Of a stretch of DNA of 64,000 nucleotides, positions 26,328-35,149 are shown one piece after another. A model generated the notes under the pieces. The model was not told where the DNA came from and searched no databases. It saw nothing but the letters and a program-made list of their open reading frames with translations. Source of the DNA: Haloarcula halophila (GTDB lineage: Archaea > Halobacteriota > Halobacteria > Halobacteriales > Haloarculaceae); contig NZ_CP119560.1 in assembly GCF_029278565.1 (NCBI RefSeq), positions 434,001-498,000 on the forward strand. The letters run 5' to 3'. A program made the translations under genes and the position numbers. How positions within the stretch are numbered: the stretch's first letter is position 1; each line of letters begins with the position of its first letter.

Positions 26328-26906
26328 TCAGAGCGCGAATTCTTCGGGGAGATAGGTCGGTTCCGTCTCGCCACGGTCGGAGAGGGCCATCCCGGTTACC
26401 GTGGCGATGGTCGTCGCCGTCTGTGCCTCGCAGGTCAACAGCAACAGCTCCACGATGTCACCGTCGTCGTAGCCCGCCATGCGGAGGGCCGCCAGCTTCT
26501 CGTCGTCGACACCGTCCGGGTCGTGGACGACCGCACGGGCGAACGAGACGACCGCCTGCTCGCGGTCGGACAGTCCCGAGTAGTCGCCGCCGGCCAGGGC
26601 GGTTATCGTTTCCGGCACCACGTCGTGGTCGTCGACGAGGTATCTCGCGTGGGTCGCCGCGACGAACCGTGTCTCCGTGACCAACGCGACGGTCAGATAC
26701 GCGAGCTCTTTCTCCCGTTTCGGGACTGCGCCGTCACCCATGAGTTTGCCGAAATACTCGACACGGCGGTCGAACACCGACGGGACGTTCGCGAGCATCT
26801 CGTAGAAGAGGTGCCGGTCCTCGCTGTCGGCGTAGGCCGATCCGTCGAGTGCCTCTCGGATCTCCGGAGGAGCGTCGTCGTACCGGACGTAGTCGATACG
26901 CGGCAT
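26328..26906 (-). CDS. Carboxymuconolactone-decarboxylase/AhpD-like protein lacking the Cys pair
   Basis: A 192-residue all-helical protein of the CMD/AhpD superfamily: [20 protein letters not shown], then [13 protein letters not shown] near residue 80, [19 protein letters not shown] near 112 and [14 protein letters not shown] near 143. AhpD peroxidase members have Cys-x2-Cys before the His; here the site reads [10 protein letters not shown] with no cysteine, so a disulfide-relay role is unlikely. It may be a decarboxylase-like or lyase-like member. It diverges from the canonical urocanase gene across a 198-bp promoter region. Confidence 0.85.
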   Translation of the reverse strand: MPRIDYVRYDDAPPEIREALDGSAYADSEDRHLFYEMLANVPSVFDRRVEYFGKLMGDGAVPKREKELAYLTVALVTETRFVAATHARYLVDDHDVVPETITALAGGDYSGLSDREQAVVSFARAVVHDPDGVDDEKLAALRMAGYDDGDIVELLLLTCEAQTATTIATVTGMALSDRGETEPTYLPEEFAL

Positions 26907-27104
26907 CTCTCACAACTGTGGACGCGACACGTACTGGGTACGCGCCCCGCTTGTGGAGGGGGAATTTTATACCCCGAACGACGATCGACGGGCCGACCCG
27001 GTGCTGTCCCGATCGTGTTCCGGCGGTTGTCTTGCCGACCTGGTAAAAATCCCCCTCCCTTCGGTGGCGATTCAGTGTTCTCGTTGTGTGCCCACTGTCC
27101 ACAT
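26907..27104. promoter_or_regulatory. Mirror-image divergent promoters with shared TATA-C5T motif
   Basis: Two matching elements face away from each other. On the minus strand, GGTATAAAATTCCCCCT is read from 26973 to 26957, about 55 bp upstream of the CMD-like gene. On the plus strand, ggtaaaaatccccct is at 27042-27056, about 55 bp upstream of hutU. Similar TATA cores, an identical CCCCCT tail and symmetric placement suggest common control of both genes. Confidence 0.55.
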
Positions 27105-28847
27105 ATGAGTCAAGACGGACTCGAGCCGGCGAGTGAGACGCCGAGCGACGAGTGGCTCTCGTATCAGGGTGCCCCGACCGGGACGGAGATCGAGTGTGAG
27201 GGGTGGCGACAGGAGGCCGCCCTCCGCATGCTCAACAACAACCTCGACCCCGAAGTCGCCGAAGACCCCGAAAACCTCGTCGTCTACGGCGGGGCCGGAC
27301 GCGCGGCCCGCTCGTGGGACGCCTACGACGCCATCCTCTCCGAGCTTCGGGACCTCGGTGACGAGGAGACACTGCTCGTCCAGTCTGGCAAGCCTGTCGG
27401 CCGGTTCCCAACACACGAGCGGGCCCCGCGAGTGCTCATCGCGAACTCGAATCTCGTCGGGAACTGGGACAACTGGGACCACTTCCACGAACTCGAAGCC
27501 GACGGGAAGATCATGTACGGGCAGATGACAGCCGGTTCGTGGGCCTACATCGGGACCCAAGGTATCATCCAGGGGACCTACGAGACGCTGGCCGAACTCG
27601 CCAGGCAGGAGTACGACGGCGATCTCCGCGGGAACACCGTCGTCACCTCCGGCCTGGGCGGGATGAGCGGCGCACAGCCGCTCGCGGTGACGATGAACTA
27701 CGGCGTCTGTATCGTCGCCGAAATCGACGAGTCGTGTATCGACCGGCGCATCGAGACCGGCTACTGCATGGAGAAAGTCGAGACGCTCGACGAGGCCATC
27801 GAGCGCGCGACGGAAGCGGCCGAGGCGGGCGAGCCCTACAGCGTCGGCGTCCACATGAACGCCGCCGAGATGCTCGAGGAGATGCTGGAGCGGGATTTCG
27901 TCCCCGACGTCATCACCGACCAGACCAGCGCCCACGACGTGATGGAGGGGTACTACCCGGCGGGATACACGACCGAGGAGGCCGACACCCTCCGCGAACG
28001 GGACCCCGACCGCTACCGCGAGGAGAGCCTCGACACGATGGAGCGACACCTCGACGCTATCCTGACGATGCAGGACCGCGGCGCGGTCGCGTTCGAGTAC
28101 GGTAACAACATCCGCGGACAGGTACAGGAACACCGCGACCGGGACGACGCCTTCGACTTCCCAGGGTTCGTGCCGGCGTACATCCGCCCACAGTTCTGTC
28201 GGGGCCGGGGTCCGTTCCGCTGGGCGGCCCTCTCGGGGGACCCCGAAGACATCCGCCGCACCGACGAGGCGATCCTGGAGTTGTTCCCCGAGAAAGAGCG
28301 TCTCGCACGCTGGATCGACCTCGCCCAAGAGCAAGTGCAGTTCCAGGGGCTACCCAGTCGCGTCTGCTGGCTCGGGTACAACACCGACAGCGAGGGCGAC
28401 GAAGCCGAAGACTCCCTGACCGAGCGTGCCCGCTTTGCCCTCCGCATCAACGAACTGGTCGCCGAGGGGGAGATATCCGCACCCGTCGTCGTCACGCGGG
28501 ACCACCTCGACGCGGGCAGCGTCGCCAGCCCGTTCCGCGAGACCGAGGACATGAAAGACGGGACCGACGCCGTCGCCGACTGGCCCATCCTCAACGCCCT
28601 CCTGAACTGCGCCGCCGGCGCCGACATCGTCAGCGTCCACGACGGCGGCGGCGTCGGTATCGGTAACTCACTGCACGCGAACAACCACGTCGTCCTCGAC
28701 GGCTCGGAACTGGCCGAGGAGAAGGCCCGCCGTGTCTTCACGACCGACCCAGGCATGGGCGTCGTCCGCCACGCCGACGCCGGCTACGAGGAGGCCATCG
28801 ACGAGGCCGAGGAGTCCGACGTGCAGATCCCCATGCGGGACAACTGA
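27105..28847 (+). CDS. hutU: Urocanate hydratase (canonical copy)
   Basis: A 580-residue urocanase converting urocanate to imidazolonepropionate with bound NAD. Family features: [36 protein letters not shown], the catalytic Cys in [11 protein letters not shown] (Cys421) and the glycine-rich loop [13 protein letters not shown] (about 512-524), which matches classical enzymes. The start at 27105 gives [15 protein letters not shown], and the longer open frame upstream is non-coding. It is followed after 52 bp by hutI. No canonical hutH or hutG is present within the window. Its 5' end shares an almost identical DNA tract with the divergent paralogue at 18028. Confidence 0.95.
   Translation: MSQDGLEPASETPSDEWLSYQGAPTGTEIECEGWRQEAALRMLNNNLDPEVAEDPENLVVYGGAGRAARSWDAYDAILSELRDLGDEETLLVQSGKPVGRFPTHERAPRVLIANSNLVGNWDNWDHFHELEADGKIMYGQMTAGSWAYIGTQGIIQGTYETLAELARQEYDGDLRGNTVVTSGLGGMSGAQPLAVTMNYGVCIVAEIDESCIDRRIETGYCMEKVETLDEAIERATEAAEAGEPYSVGVHMNAAEMLEEMLERDFVPDVITDQTSAHDVMEGYYPAGYTTEEADTLRERDPDRYREESLDTMERHLDAILTMQDRGAVAFEYGNNIRGQVQEHRDRDDAFDFPGFVPAYIRPQFCRGRGPFRWAALSGDPEDIRRTDEAILELFPEKERLARWIDLAQEQVQFQGLPSRVCWLGYNTDSEGDEAEDSLTERARFALRINELVAEGEISAPVVVTRDHLDAGSVASPFRETEDMKDGTDAVADWPILNALLNCAAGADIVSVHDGGGVGIGNSLHANNHVVLDGSELAEEKARRVFTTDPGMGVVRHADAGYEEAIDEAEESDVQIPMRDN
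27183..27292. repeat. Partner of the urocanase near-identical tract
   Basis: These 110 bases match the reverse complement of 19571-19680 at 109 positions, the single change being silent. Flanking sequence is also similar but less so. Confidence 0.7.
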
Positions 28848-28899
28848 GCATGACGCCGACACACCATTCAACGTTGGTACCGGCGTTTTGGGGACAGGC

Positions 28900-30120
28900 A
28901 TGACCTACACCGTCGTTCACGATGCGGGCGAGGTCGTCACCGGTCCGGCCGACGGGGACCGCACCCTCGATACGTTGACAGACGCGGCCGTCGTAATCGA
29001 GGACGGGACGGTCAGCGAAGTTGGGCCATCGGACGAAATAACCGCGGACTACCCGCCGGAAAACGCCGACACCGCCGTCGACGCCGACGGGAACTGCGTC
29101 CTCCCCGGCTTCGTCGACTCGCATACCCACGCGCTGTTCGCCGGTGACCGGTCCGACGAGTTCGAGGCGAAGCTCTCGGGCAAATCGTATCAGGACATCC
29201 TCGCTGACGGCGGGGGCATCCTCCGAACCGTTCGGAACGTCCGCGAGGCCACCGACATGGAACTCGCCGAGGGGCTCCGGGCCCGCCTCGACGTGATGCT
29301 GGAACACGGGACGACGACGGCCGAGGTGAAGTCTGGCTACGGTCTGGACACGGAAACCGAGCTGCGGATGCTCTCGGTCATCGATCGTGTCGACGAGACA
29401 CATCCGGTCGATCTCGTTCCGACCTTTATGGGTGCACACGCGGTTCCCGAGGACGTGACCTCCGAGGCGTACACGGAGTCGGTACTCACTGAGCAACTCC
29501 CCGCGGTGGCCGACCAGGGTATCGCGCAGTTCTGTGACGTGTTCTGTGAGGCGGACGTCTTCTCCGTCGAGCAGTCCCGCCGAATCCTCGAAGCCGGCCG
29601 GGAGCATTCGCTCACACCGAAGATTCATGCCGACGAGTTTACGCGGCTGGGCGGGTCACAGCTCGCGGCCGATCTGTCGGCGGCCAGCGCCGACCACCTG
29701 CTTCAGTCGACGCCGGAGGACGCAGCCCGTCTCGTCGACAGCGGCGTGACGCCCGTGTTCCTCCCCGGAACTGCGTTCGGCCTCGACGGGGAGTACCCGG
29801 CACTGGAGCCGTTCCGGGAGCGGGAGACGCTGCCGGCTGTCGCGACCGACTTCAACCCCAACTGCTACGCGCCGACGCTCGGGTTCGCAGCGACACTCGC
29901 CTGTGTCGGTATCGGCATGACGCCCGCCGAAGCGATACTCAGTATCACCGAGCGCGGTGCCGCCGCGATCGAGAGCTCCGACGGCAGCGGGACCGTCCGC
30001 CCCGGCGCACCCGGCGACCTGGTTGTCCTCGACGCCCCGTCGTATCGACATCTCCCCTACAAGTACGATGTCGATCTCGTCGAGACGGTCCTCAAGAACG
30101 GCAGCGTGATTCGATCCTGA
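28900..30120 (+). CDS. hutI: Imidazolonepropionase
   Basis: A 406-residue amidohydrolase that opens 4-imidazolone-5-propionate to N-formimino-L-glutamate. Visible family marks: GFVDSHTHALFAGDRSDEF near residue 69 (metal HxH), GLDTETELRMLSV, the ligand region KIHADEF near 242 and VATDFNPNCYAPT near 323. The start at 28900 (MTYTVVHDAG) is chosen because the longer upstream frame overlaps hutU out of frame. Directly downstream of hutU and probably co-transcribed. The next step (hutG) is not in this window. Confidence 0.95.
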   Translation: MTYTVVHDAGEVVTGPADGDRTLDTLTDAAVVIEDGTVSEVGPSDEITADYPPENADTAVDADGNCVLPGFVDSHTHALFAGDRSDEFEAKLSGKSYQDILADGGGILRTVRNVREATDMELAEGLRARLDVMLEHGTTTAEVKSGYGLDTETELRMLSVIDRVDETHPVDLVPTFMGAHAVPEDVTSEAYTESVLTEQLPAVADQGIAQFCDVFCEADVFSVEQSRRILEAGREHSLTPKIHADEFTRLGGSQLAADLSAASADHLLQSTPEDAARLVDSGVTPVFLPGTAFGLDGEYPALEPFRERETLPAVATDFNPNCYAPTLGFAATLACVGIGMTPAEAILSITERGAAAIESSDGSGTVRPGAPGDLVVLDAPSYRHLPYKYDVDLVETVLKNGSVIRS

Positions 30121-30281
30121 ACGTGCCCATCGAGGTCAGCCTGGCATAGAGCAGTTCCAGGCTTGCCCTTCCACCGACCGACGTGGGCCACGAGCGTTGT
30201 CAGTCCTGCAGTCAGCACTCGGTAAGTGTGGCTAACCCGTTCGATGTCCCGATGAGAGCAGAGGACTCAGAACCGGTCTAC

Positions 30282-31175
30282 TCAGGAGAGATGGCTGCGG
30301 AGTGCGTCGGTTACCTCGTCTCGTTCGTGGTGGACCCAGTGCGAAGCATCCGGAAACGTCCGTAACCGACCGGTGGCACAGTACTCCATACTCCGTTCGG
30401 CCATCGAGGAAACGAGCGCGATGTCGTCTTCGCCCCAACAGAGCAGCGTGGGCTGGGTGACGCTGGCACGAAGTGGGTGTTCCGATCTGCGGAATCCACG
30501 GTACCAGTGGATCCGTGGTCGAATACCGGTGTGCTGCCAGGCTGCCCTGTAGTAGTCGATCGTCTCCTGGTCGAACGTGCCGGGATTCGACGTCAGTTCG
30601 AGCGAGTCGACCATGTTGTCCATTCCGTTCCGCGCCAACAGCCATTCGGGCAGTATCGGAAGCTGGTAGAACCAGACGTACCAGCTCCGGAGGAGCTGTC
30701 GGGGACTGGACCGGAGCGTCTCCCGATACACTGTCGGGTGCGGCACGTTGAGGATCCCGAGTCGGTCGACGAGCGACGGGCGCCGGAGTGCGAGATGCCA
30801 GGCGACGAACCCGCCGAAGTCGTGTCCCACGACGTGGGCCGACCCTCGGCCCTCACTGTCGATCAGGTCGGCGACATCCGCGACCAGTTCCGAGAGCCGA
30901 TAGGCGTCGATGCTATCGGGTGCCTCGCTCAGATTGCACCCCCGCTGGTCCGGGACGACCACGCGGAAGCCCGCGTCAACGAGGGGGCGAATCTGGTCGC
31001 GCCAGCCGTACCAGAAGTCGGGGTGCCCGTGCAGTAAGACGACCAGTGGCGCGTCGGGGTCGCCAGCAGTGACGACGTGTAACTCAACGTCGTTCACCGC
31101 CCGATAGGAGGACTCGATCTCGCTGCCAGTCAGTAACGAGGCGTCAGTCTCGGGGTGTGATCTCGTGACCGACAT
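30282..31175 (-). CDS. Alpha/beta-fold hydrolase (epoxide hydrolase type)
   Basis: A 297-residue hydrolase. LLHGHPDFWYGWRDQI (residues about 45-60) supplies the oxyanion-hole HGxP motif. The nucleophile is Asp in VVGHDFGGFVAWHLAL near residue 112, typical of epoxide hydrolases and haloalkane dehalogenases rather than esterases. The catalytic His is in DASHWVHHE near the C-terminus. The ATG at 31175 is preferred because the upstream part of the frame is not protein-like. Substrate unknown; no operon partner. Confidence 0.88.
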   Translation of the reverse strand: MSVTRSHPETDASLLTGSEIESSYRAVNDVELHVVTAGDPDAPLVVLLHGHPDFWYGWRDQIRPLVDAGFRVVVPDQRGCNLSEAPDSIDAYRLSELVADVADLIDSEGRGSAHVVGHDFGGFVAWHLALRRPSLVDRLGILNVPHPTVYRETLRSSPRQLLRSWYVWFYQLPILPEWLLARNGMDNMVDSLELTSNPGTFDQETIDYYRAAWQHTGIRPRIHWYRGFRRSEHPLRASVTQPTLLCWGEDDIALVSSMAERSMEYCATGRLRTFPDASHWVHHERDEVTDALRSHLS

Positions 31176-31391
31176 CAGTATCGACTCGAACCGGCGACCG
31201 TGGTTGGATGCAGTCCATCGAACATAGCTGTCTCCTGTTGCAGACGAACGTACGCCGTGTCGTTCCATACGGCGATTGCCCCATCCGTGGGGCTACTTAT
31301 GAGCCAGCGGCTCGATCCCGATACCTGACCACAGCAATGCGTGGGAGCCGTCGATCACCGTGGGCCCGTTGCGTTCACCGACGACACTCCC

Positions 31392-32048
31392 TCACTGGAC
31401 GATCTCGCTGAATACCCGGTGCTCGGCTTTACGAAGGTGTTCGCCGACGGTTCCGGGTCTGATACCGACGACATCGCTGATATCCTCCAGTGATGCCTGA
31501 CGGGGCTCGTCGTAGTAGCCCAGCTCCACCGCCGTCTCCAGAACTTCCTCCTGTCGATCGGTGATCATCCTGCTGAACGTCGACCCGTCGGACTCGTACT
31601 CGCCTGTCTGGAGGACGTCGACGTCCATGTAGTCGACACTCTCGACGTAATCGTACAAGTCGCTGAAGACATCGTCGGTCCCGAGATACGTGACCTTGAG
31701 AGTATCGTCAGCGGTGAACCGGATCGGGGTGTCGAGTACCAGCGGCGACTCTCGTTGGAGTTGCAACGAGTTGCGAACCACTTCTGTCGGTTCGAACTGA
31801 CTGACAGCCATCCAGGGGTCCTCTCCAGCAGTGAGATAGCTGCTGACGTGTGGGGAACGCTCCATGATCTCTCTGTACTGCTCCTGATCGCCGCTTGCCT
31901 CAGCTAACAACAGGACGGTCTCGTCGGTGAGCAGTTCGACGTGATGGATCGCCCGGCGCTGGATAGACTGTGCAGCCGTCAACTCCTCGCCGAGTGGGTG
32001 GAATGCGCTCTCTCCCTTGGGCTCGACTAACAGGGTGAGATATCGCAT
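31392..32048 (-). CDS. HTH-10 (Bat-type) transcriptional regulator
   Basis: A 218-residue regulator with the N-terminal sensing region common to haloarchaeal Bat-like proteins (MRYLTLLVEPKGESAFHPLG) and a C-terminal HTH-10 domain: ITDRQEEVLETAVELGYYDE, then LEDISDVVGIRPGTVGEHLR. No PAS or GAF domain. It is divergent from the NuoCD gene with 115 bp between, so it may control that orphan subunit. Confidence 0.9.
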   Translation of the reverse strand: MRYLTLLVEPKGESAFHPLGEELTAAQSIQRRAIHHVELLTDETVLLLAEASGDQEQYREIMERSPHVSSYLTAGEDPWMAVSQFEPTEVVRNSLQLQRESPLVLDTPIRFTADDTLKVTYLGTDDVFSDLYDYVESVDYMDVDVLQTGEYESDGSTFSRMITDRQEEVLETAVELGYYDEPRQASLEDISDVVGIRPGTVGEHLRKAEHRVFSEIVQ

Positions 32049-32163
32049 ACATCGCCTTCGAGGAGCTGTAAGTAAACTGCTGGGGAGAGCGGTTACTTAT
32101 ATTCCACCACTGGTGAGGCAGTTCGGCTACGCGACTCAGCCGTCAACAGCCACCAGATAGGCG

Positions 32164-33804
32164 ATGCAACAGCAACGAATCTCACCCGAGGAGCAACTCA
32201 TAGACAGTGTCGTCACAGCACTCGACGACGATATCGTCGGCCGTGAGTCACACGAGAACGCCCCAGCAGTCGTGGTCCGCGCCGACAGTGTCGAGAGCGT
32301 CCTTTCGACGCTCCGTGCGGAGGTAGGCCTCGACCACTGCTCGTGCGTGACTGCCCAGGAGTACGACGACCGCTTCGAGACGATCTATCACCTCACCAGC
32401 TACGATGACCGAACACAGGAGCTGTCGGTCGTCGTCCCGACCGCGAAGGACGACCCGATCAGCGAGTCTGGCACCTCGGTCTACCGAACGGCCGAGTGGC
32501 ACGAACGAGAGGCCTACGACCTCGTGGGGATCGAGTACGAGGACCACCCGGACTTGCGTCGCATCCTCCTGCCGGAGACCTGGCAGGGGCATCCACTGTC
32601 GGACGACTACGACCAGACCCAGCCACAGATCGTCCCCCTTCGCGAGAACGCGAACCCCTTGGCGGATGACCGCCGTGACGGAGCCGACACGATGCATCTC
32701 AACATCGGCCCACATCATCCCTCGACCCACGGGGTCCTCCACCTGAACGTGACGCTGGACGGGGAGACTGTCGCCGCTGTCGAGCCGGACATCGGGTACA
32801 TCCACCGCTGCGAGGAGCAGATGTGCGAGAAGGGGACCTACCGCCACCAGATCATGCCCTACCCCGACCGCTGGGACTGGGGCGGCGCAGGGCTCCTCAA
32901 CGAGTGGGCATACGCCCGCACGATCGAAGATCTGGCTGACATCGAGGTCCCCGAGTACGCCCAGGTGATCCGGACGATGAGCGCCGAACTGTCGCGTATC
33001 CTCTCGCACTTCCTGTTTACTGCGATGTACGCACTGGACGTCAGCGGCGAGTTCACAGCGACCTTCATGTATGGCTTCCGGGACCGAGAGGTCGTCGAGG
33101 ACCTGTTGGAGGACCTGACTGGCCAGCGCATGATGTTCAACTACTTCCGGGTCGGTGGTGTCGCCTGGGATGTTCCCGAACCCCGTGAGGAGTTTTTCGA
33201 GCGGGTCCGTGCCTTCGTCGACGACCTCCCGGGGAAGCTCGGAGAGTACCACGATCTGCTGACGAGCAACGAGACGTTCCAGCTCCGCTGTGTCGGCACC
33301 GGCGAACTCCCGCCCGAAGTCGCAAAGCAGTACGGTGTCACCGGCCCAGTCGCTCGTGGGTCCGGCATCGACTACGATCTTCGACGGGACGATCCGTATG
33401 GCTACTACGACAATCTGGACTGGAACGTCGTCACCGAGAACGACTGCGATAACTTCTCCCGTGTCCTCGTCCGGTTACGAGAGATCGAGGAATCCGCGGC
33501 GATCGTCGAGCAGTGCGTCGATCTCCTCGAAGACTGGCCCGACGACGACCGGGCTCTCCAGGCCAACGTTCCGCGGACACTGAAGCCCTCGGGTGAATGC
33601 TACAGGGCCGTCGAGGGTGCGAAGGGTGAACTGGGGATCTATATCCGCGCAGACGGCACCGAAACCCCCGCTCGGTTCAAGATCCGGGGGCCGTCGTTCT
33701 CGAACTTGTCGGCGCTCTCCGCGATGGCAAAGGGCGAGTCCGTCGCTGATCTCGTCGCGACGCTGGGGAGCCTCGACACCATAATGGGAGAAGTGGACCG
33801 ATGA
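32164..33804 (+). CDS. nuoCD: Orphan NADH-quinone oxidoreductase subunit C/D fusion
   Basis: A 546-residue fusion of complex I subunits C and D. The NuoC part (residues 1 to about 165) has EREAYDLVGIEYEDHPDLRR. The NuoD part starts with LNIGPHHPSTHGVLHLNVTL (quinone-site His region), then GYIHRCEEQMCEKGTYRHQI and MPYPDRWDWGGAGLLNEWAY, and FNYFRVGGVAWDVP. Haloarchaea normally carry this gene inside the nuo/fpo operon; here no other complex I gene is near. It is therefore a second, solitary copy, flanked by HTH regulators. Whether it assembles into complex I or a smaller hydrogenase-like unit is unknown. Confidence 0.9.
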   Translation: MQQQRISPEEQLIDSVVTALDDDIVGRESHENAPAVVVRADSVESVLSTLRAEVGLDHCSCVTAQEYDDRFETIYHLTSYDDRTQELSVVVPTAKDDPISESGTSVYRTAEWHEREAYDLVGIEYEDHPDLRRILLPETWQGHPLSDDYDQTQPQIVPLRENANPLADDRRDGADTMHLNIGPHHPSTHGVLHLNVTLDGETVAAVEPDIGYIHRCEEQMCEKGTYRHQIMPYPDRWDWGGAGLLNEWAYARTIEDLADIEVPEYAQVIRTMSAELSRILSHFLFTAMYALDVSGEFTATFMYGFRDREVVEDLLEDLTGQRMMFNYFRVGGVAWDVPEPREEFFERVRAFVDDLPGKLGEYHDLLTSNETFQLRCVGTGELPPEVAKQYGVTGPVARGSGIDYDLRRDDPYGYYDNLDWNVVTENDCDNFSRVLVRLREIEESAAIVEQCVDLLEDWPDDDRALQANVPRTLKPSGECYRAVEGAKGELGIYIRADGTETPARFKIRGPSFSNLSALSAMAKGESVADLVATLGSLDTIMGEVDR

Positions 33805-33950
33805 CAACACCTCCCTCGCTACGCACGGTTTTGGCCCTCACCTGGCCAGTCGATGCCCACGATAGGGGCTAGTAGTATAGCCTGTCTTCGGCGACGGCAT
33901 CGACAGGTGTAGTGGAATCGTTTCAGTGGGGTGGTAGCCAACACAGGTCT

Positions 33951-34358
33951 ATGAGTCACCTGCTCCCACAGAAACCACACGTGGACCGGCCAGCGCCGGA
34001 CTCCCGGATCGTCACCCTCGACGACGAGGATGCAGACGAAGTATTTGCCGCGCTCGGATCAGATGTCAGCCGAGCCGTACTGGCAGAACTGTATCGCGAT
34101 CCAGCGACGCAATCGGAACTTGCTGAACGGGTCGACACCTCCATCCAGAACATCGGCTATCACGTCGGAAAACTCCTCGAGGCGGACCTCATAACCGTCG
34201 TCGAGCAGTGGTATTCGGAAAACGGTGCCAAGATGGACGTCTTCGCTCCGGCTGGAGCCCCGCTAGTCCTTGTCGCCGGCGGTCACGAGCGGAGTGTAAC
34301 CGTCGAGAAGAACACGACTGCTTCGACAGTAGACGGTTTGGCGAACAGCGACGACTGA
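33951..34358 (+). CDS. ArsR-like winged-helix regulator, short form
   Basis: A 135-residue DNA-binding protein. The winged helix is clear: EVFAALGSDVSRAVLAELYR, DPATQSELAERVDTSIQNIG, then YHVGKLLEADLITVVEQWYS. Related haloarchaeal proteins continue after the segment APLVLVAGG with one or more membrane helices; this one ends soon after with a polar tail and no helix. It is thus either a soluble form or truncated. The ATG at 33951 gives the family start MSHLLPQKPHVD. Downstream of nuoCD by 146 bp on the same strand. Confidence 0.85.
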   Translation: MSHLLPQKPHVDRPAPDSRIVTLDDEDADEVFAALGSDVSRAVLAELYRDPATQSELAERVDTSIQNIGYHVGKLLEADLITVVEQWYSENGAKMDVFAPAGAPLVLVAGGHERSVTVEKNTTASTVDGLANSDD

Positions 34359-34441
34359 CGTTGGGTCTGGTGGTGAAAGAGCAGGACGCCAGCAACCCGC
34401 CTTACGCTCCATCGGACACTGCGACCTTTGCAGTGAGAGCT

Positions 34442-34825
34442 TCAGTCACCAGAGACCGAGGGTCGCGACTCGGTCGAGGAGTGGTCTGCTTCTCTGAACG
34501 TCATCGTGAGTCCGTCGACGGTCATCTCTAGGGCAAGCGATTCGAAGTCCGTTCTGAAGACGGTCCGATGGTGACCATCGCCATCGTACTGCATCTCCGT
34601 CTCGACCAGTCCTGCCTCCTGGAGGGCATTCAACCGTCGATACACCGTCGCCCGGGAAGCGCCACATTCGACTGCGATGTCGCGGGCGGGCTTGGCATCT
34701 GTACTGATCGCCTCCAGGATTTGCTGAGCGTATGCCGCGTTGAGACGTGTGAGAATCTCGCTTGACGGGAGCGTGTCGGCTTCCCTCTCTGAGTCATCGG
34801 TCGTTGTCGTGTCGGTGATTGACAT
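34442..34825 (-). CDS. Winged-helix transcriptional regulator
   Basis: A 127-residue soluble regulator. Core: LNAAYAQQILEAISTDAKPA, then DIAVECGASRATVYRRLNAL and QEAGLVETEMQYDGDGHHRT. This is the haloarchaeal helix-turn-helix type often found beside Bat-like sensors. It faces the ArsR-like gene tail to tail. Confidence 0.85.
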   Translation of the reverse strand: MSITDTTTTDDSEREADTLPSSEILTRLNAAYAQQILEAISTDAKPARDIAVECGASRATVYRRLNALQEAGLVETEMQYDGDGHHRTVFRTDFESLALEMTVDGLTMTFREADHSSTESRPSVSGD

Positions 34826-35149
34826 GGTCGTGCTCTGAGTAAGACTGTGTCACGACACCCTCCCAAACCTACTGTCAACTGACGTTGTCTCGCAGACGAC
34901 TCCCGGGCTATTAGTATTACGTTGTGAATCGATGACACACGATACAGCCACCCCCACTTCCACCGTTCGGTGTTGCGGTCAGTGAAACACGGAGTGGGGG
35001 CTTAGATGTGAGGCGAACCGATCGGAAAACTGTATGCGGATTCGTCGGCTCTCTGGACGGCGTCGCCACCTCATACCCCCCTTGGACGCATCGACCTCCG
35101 ACAGCGGACGTCGCTACTCCCGTCCCAGTAGACGAGGGAGTCCAACGCG
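34826..35149. other. Intergenic region without recognised gene
   Basis: 324 bp between the divergent winged-helix gene and the FAD-protein gene. It must contain both promoters; a weak AT-rich patch (ctattagtattacgttg, about 34909-34925) could serve the minus-strand gene. No RNA gene or repeat was recognised. Confidence 0.5.

Noticed and set aside
26523-27104. Long N-terminal extension of the hutU frame
   Set aside because: It runs antisense through the CMD-like gene and is not protein-like. The ATG at 27105 matches the family N-terminus.
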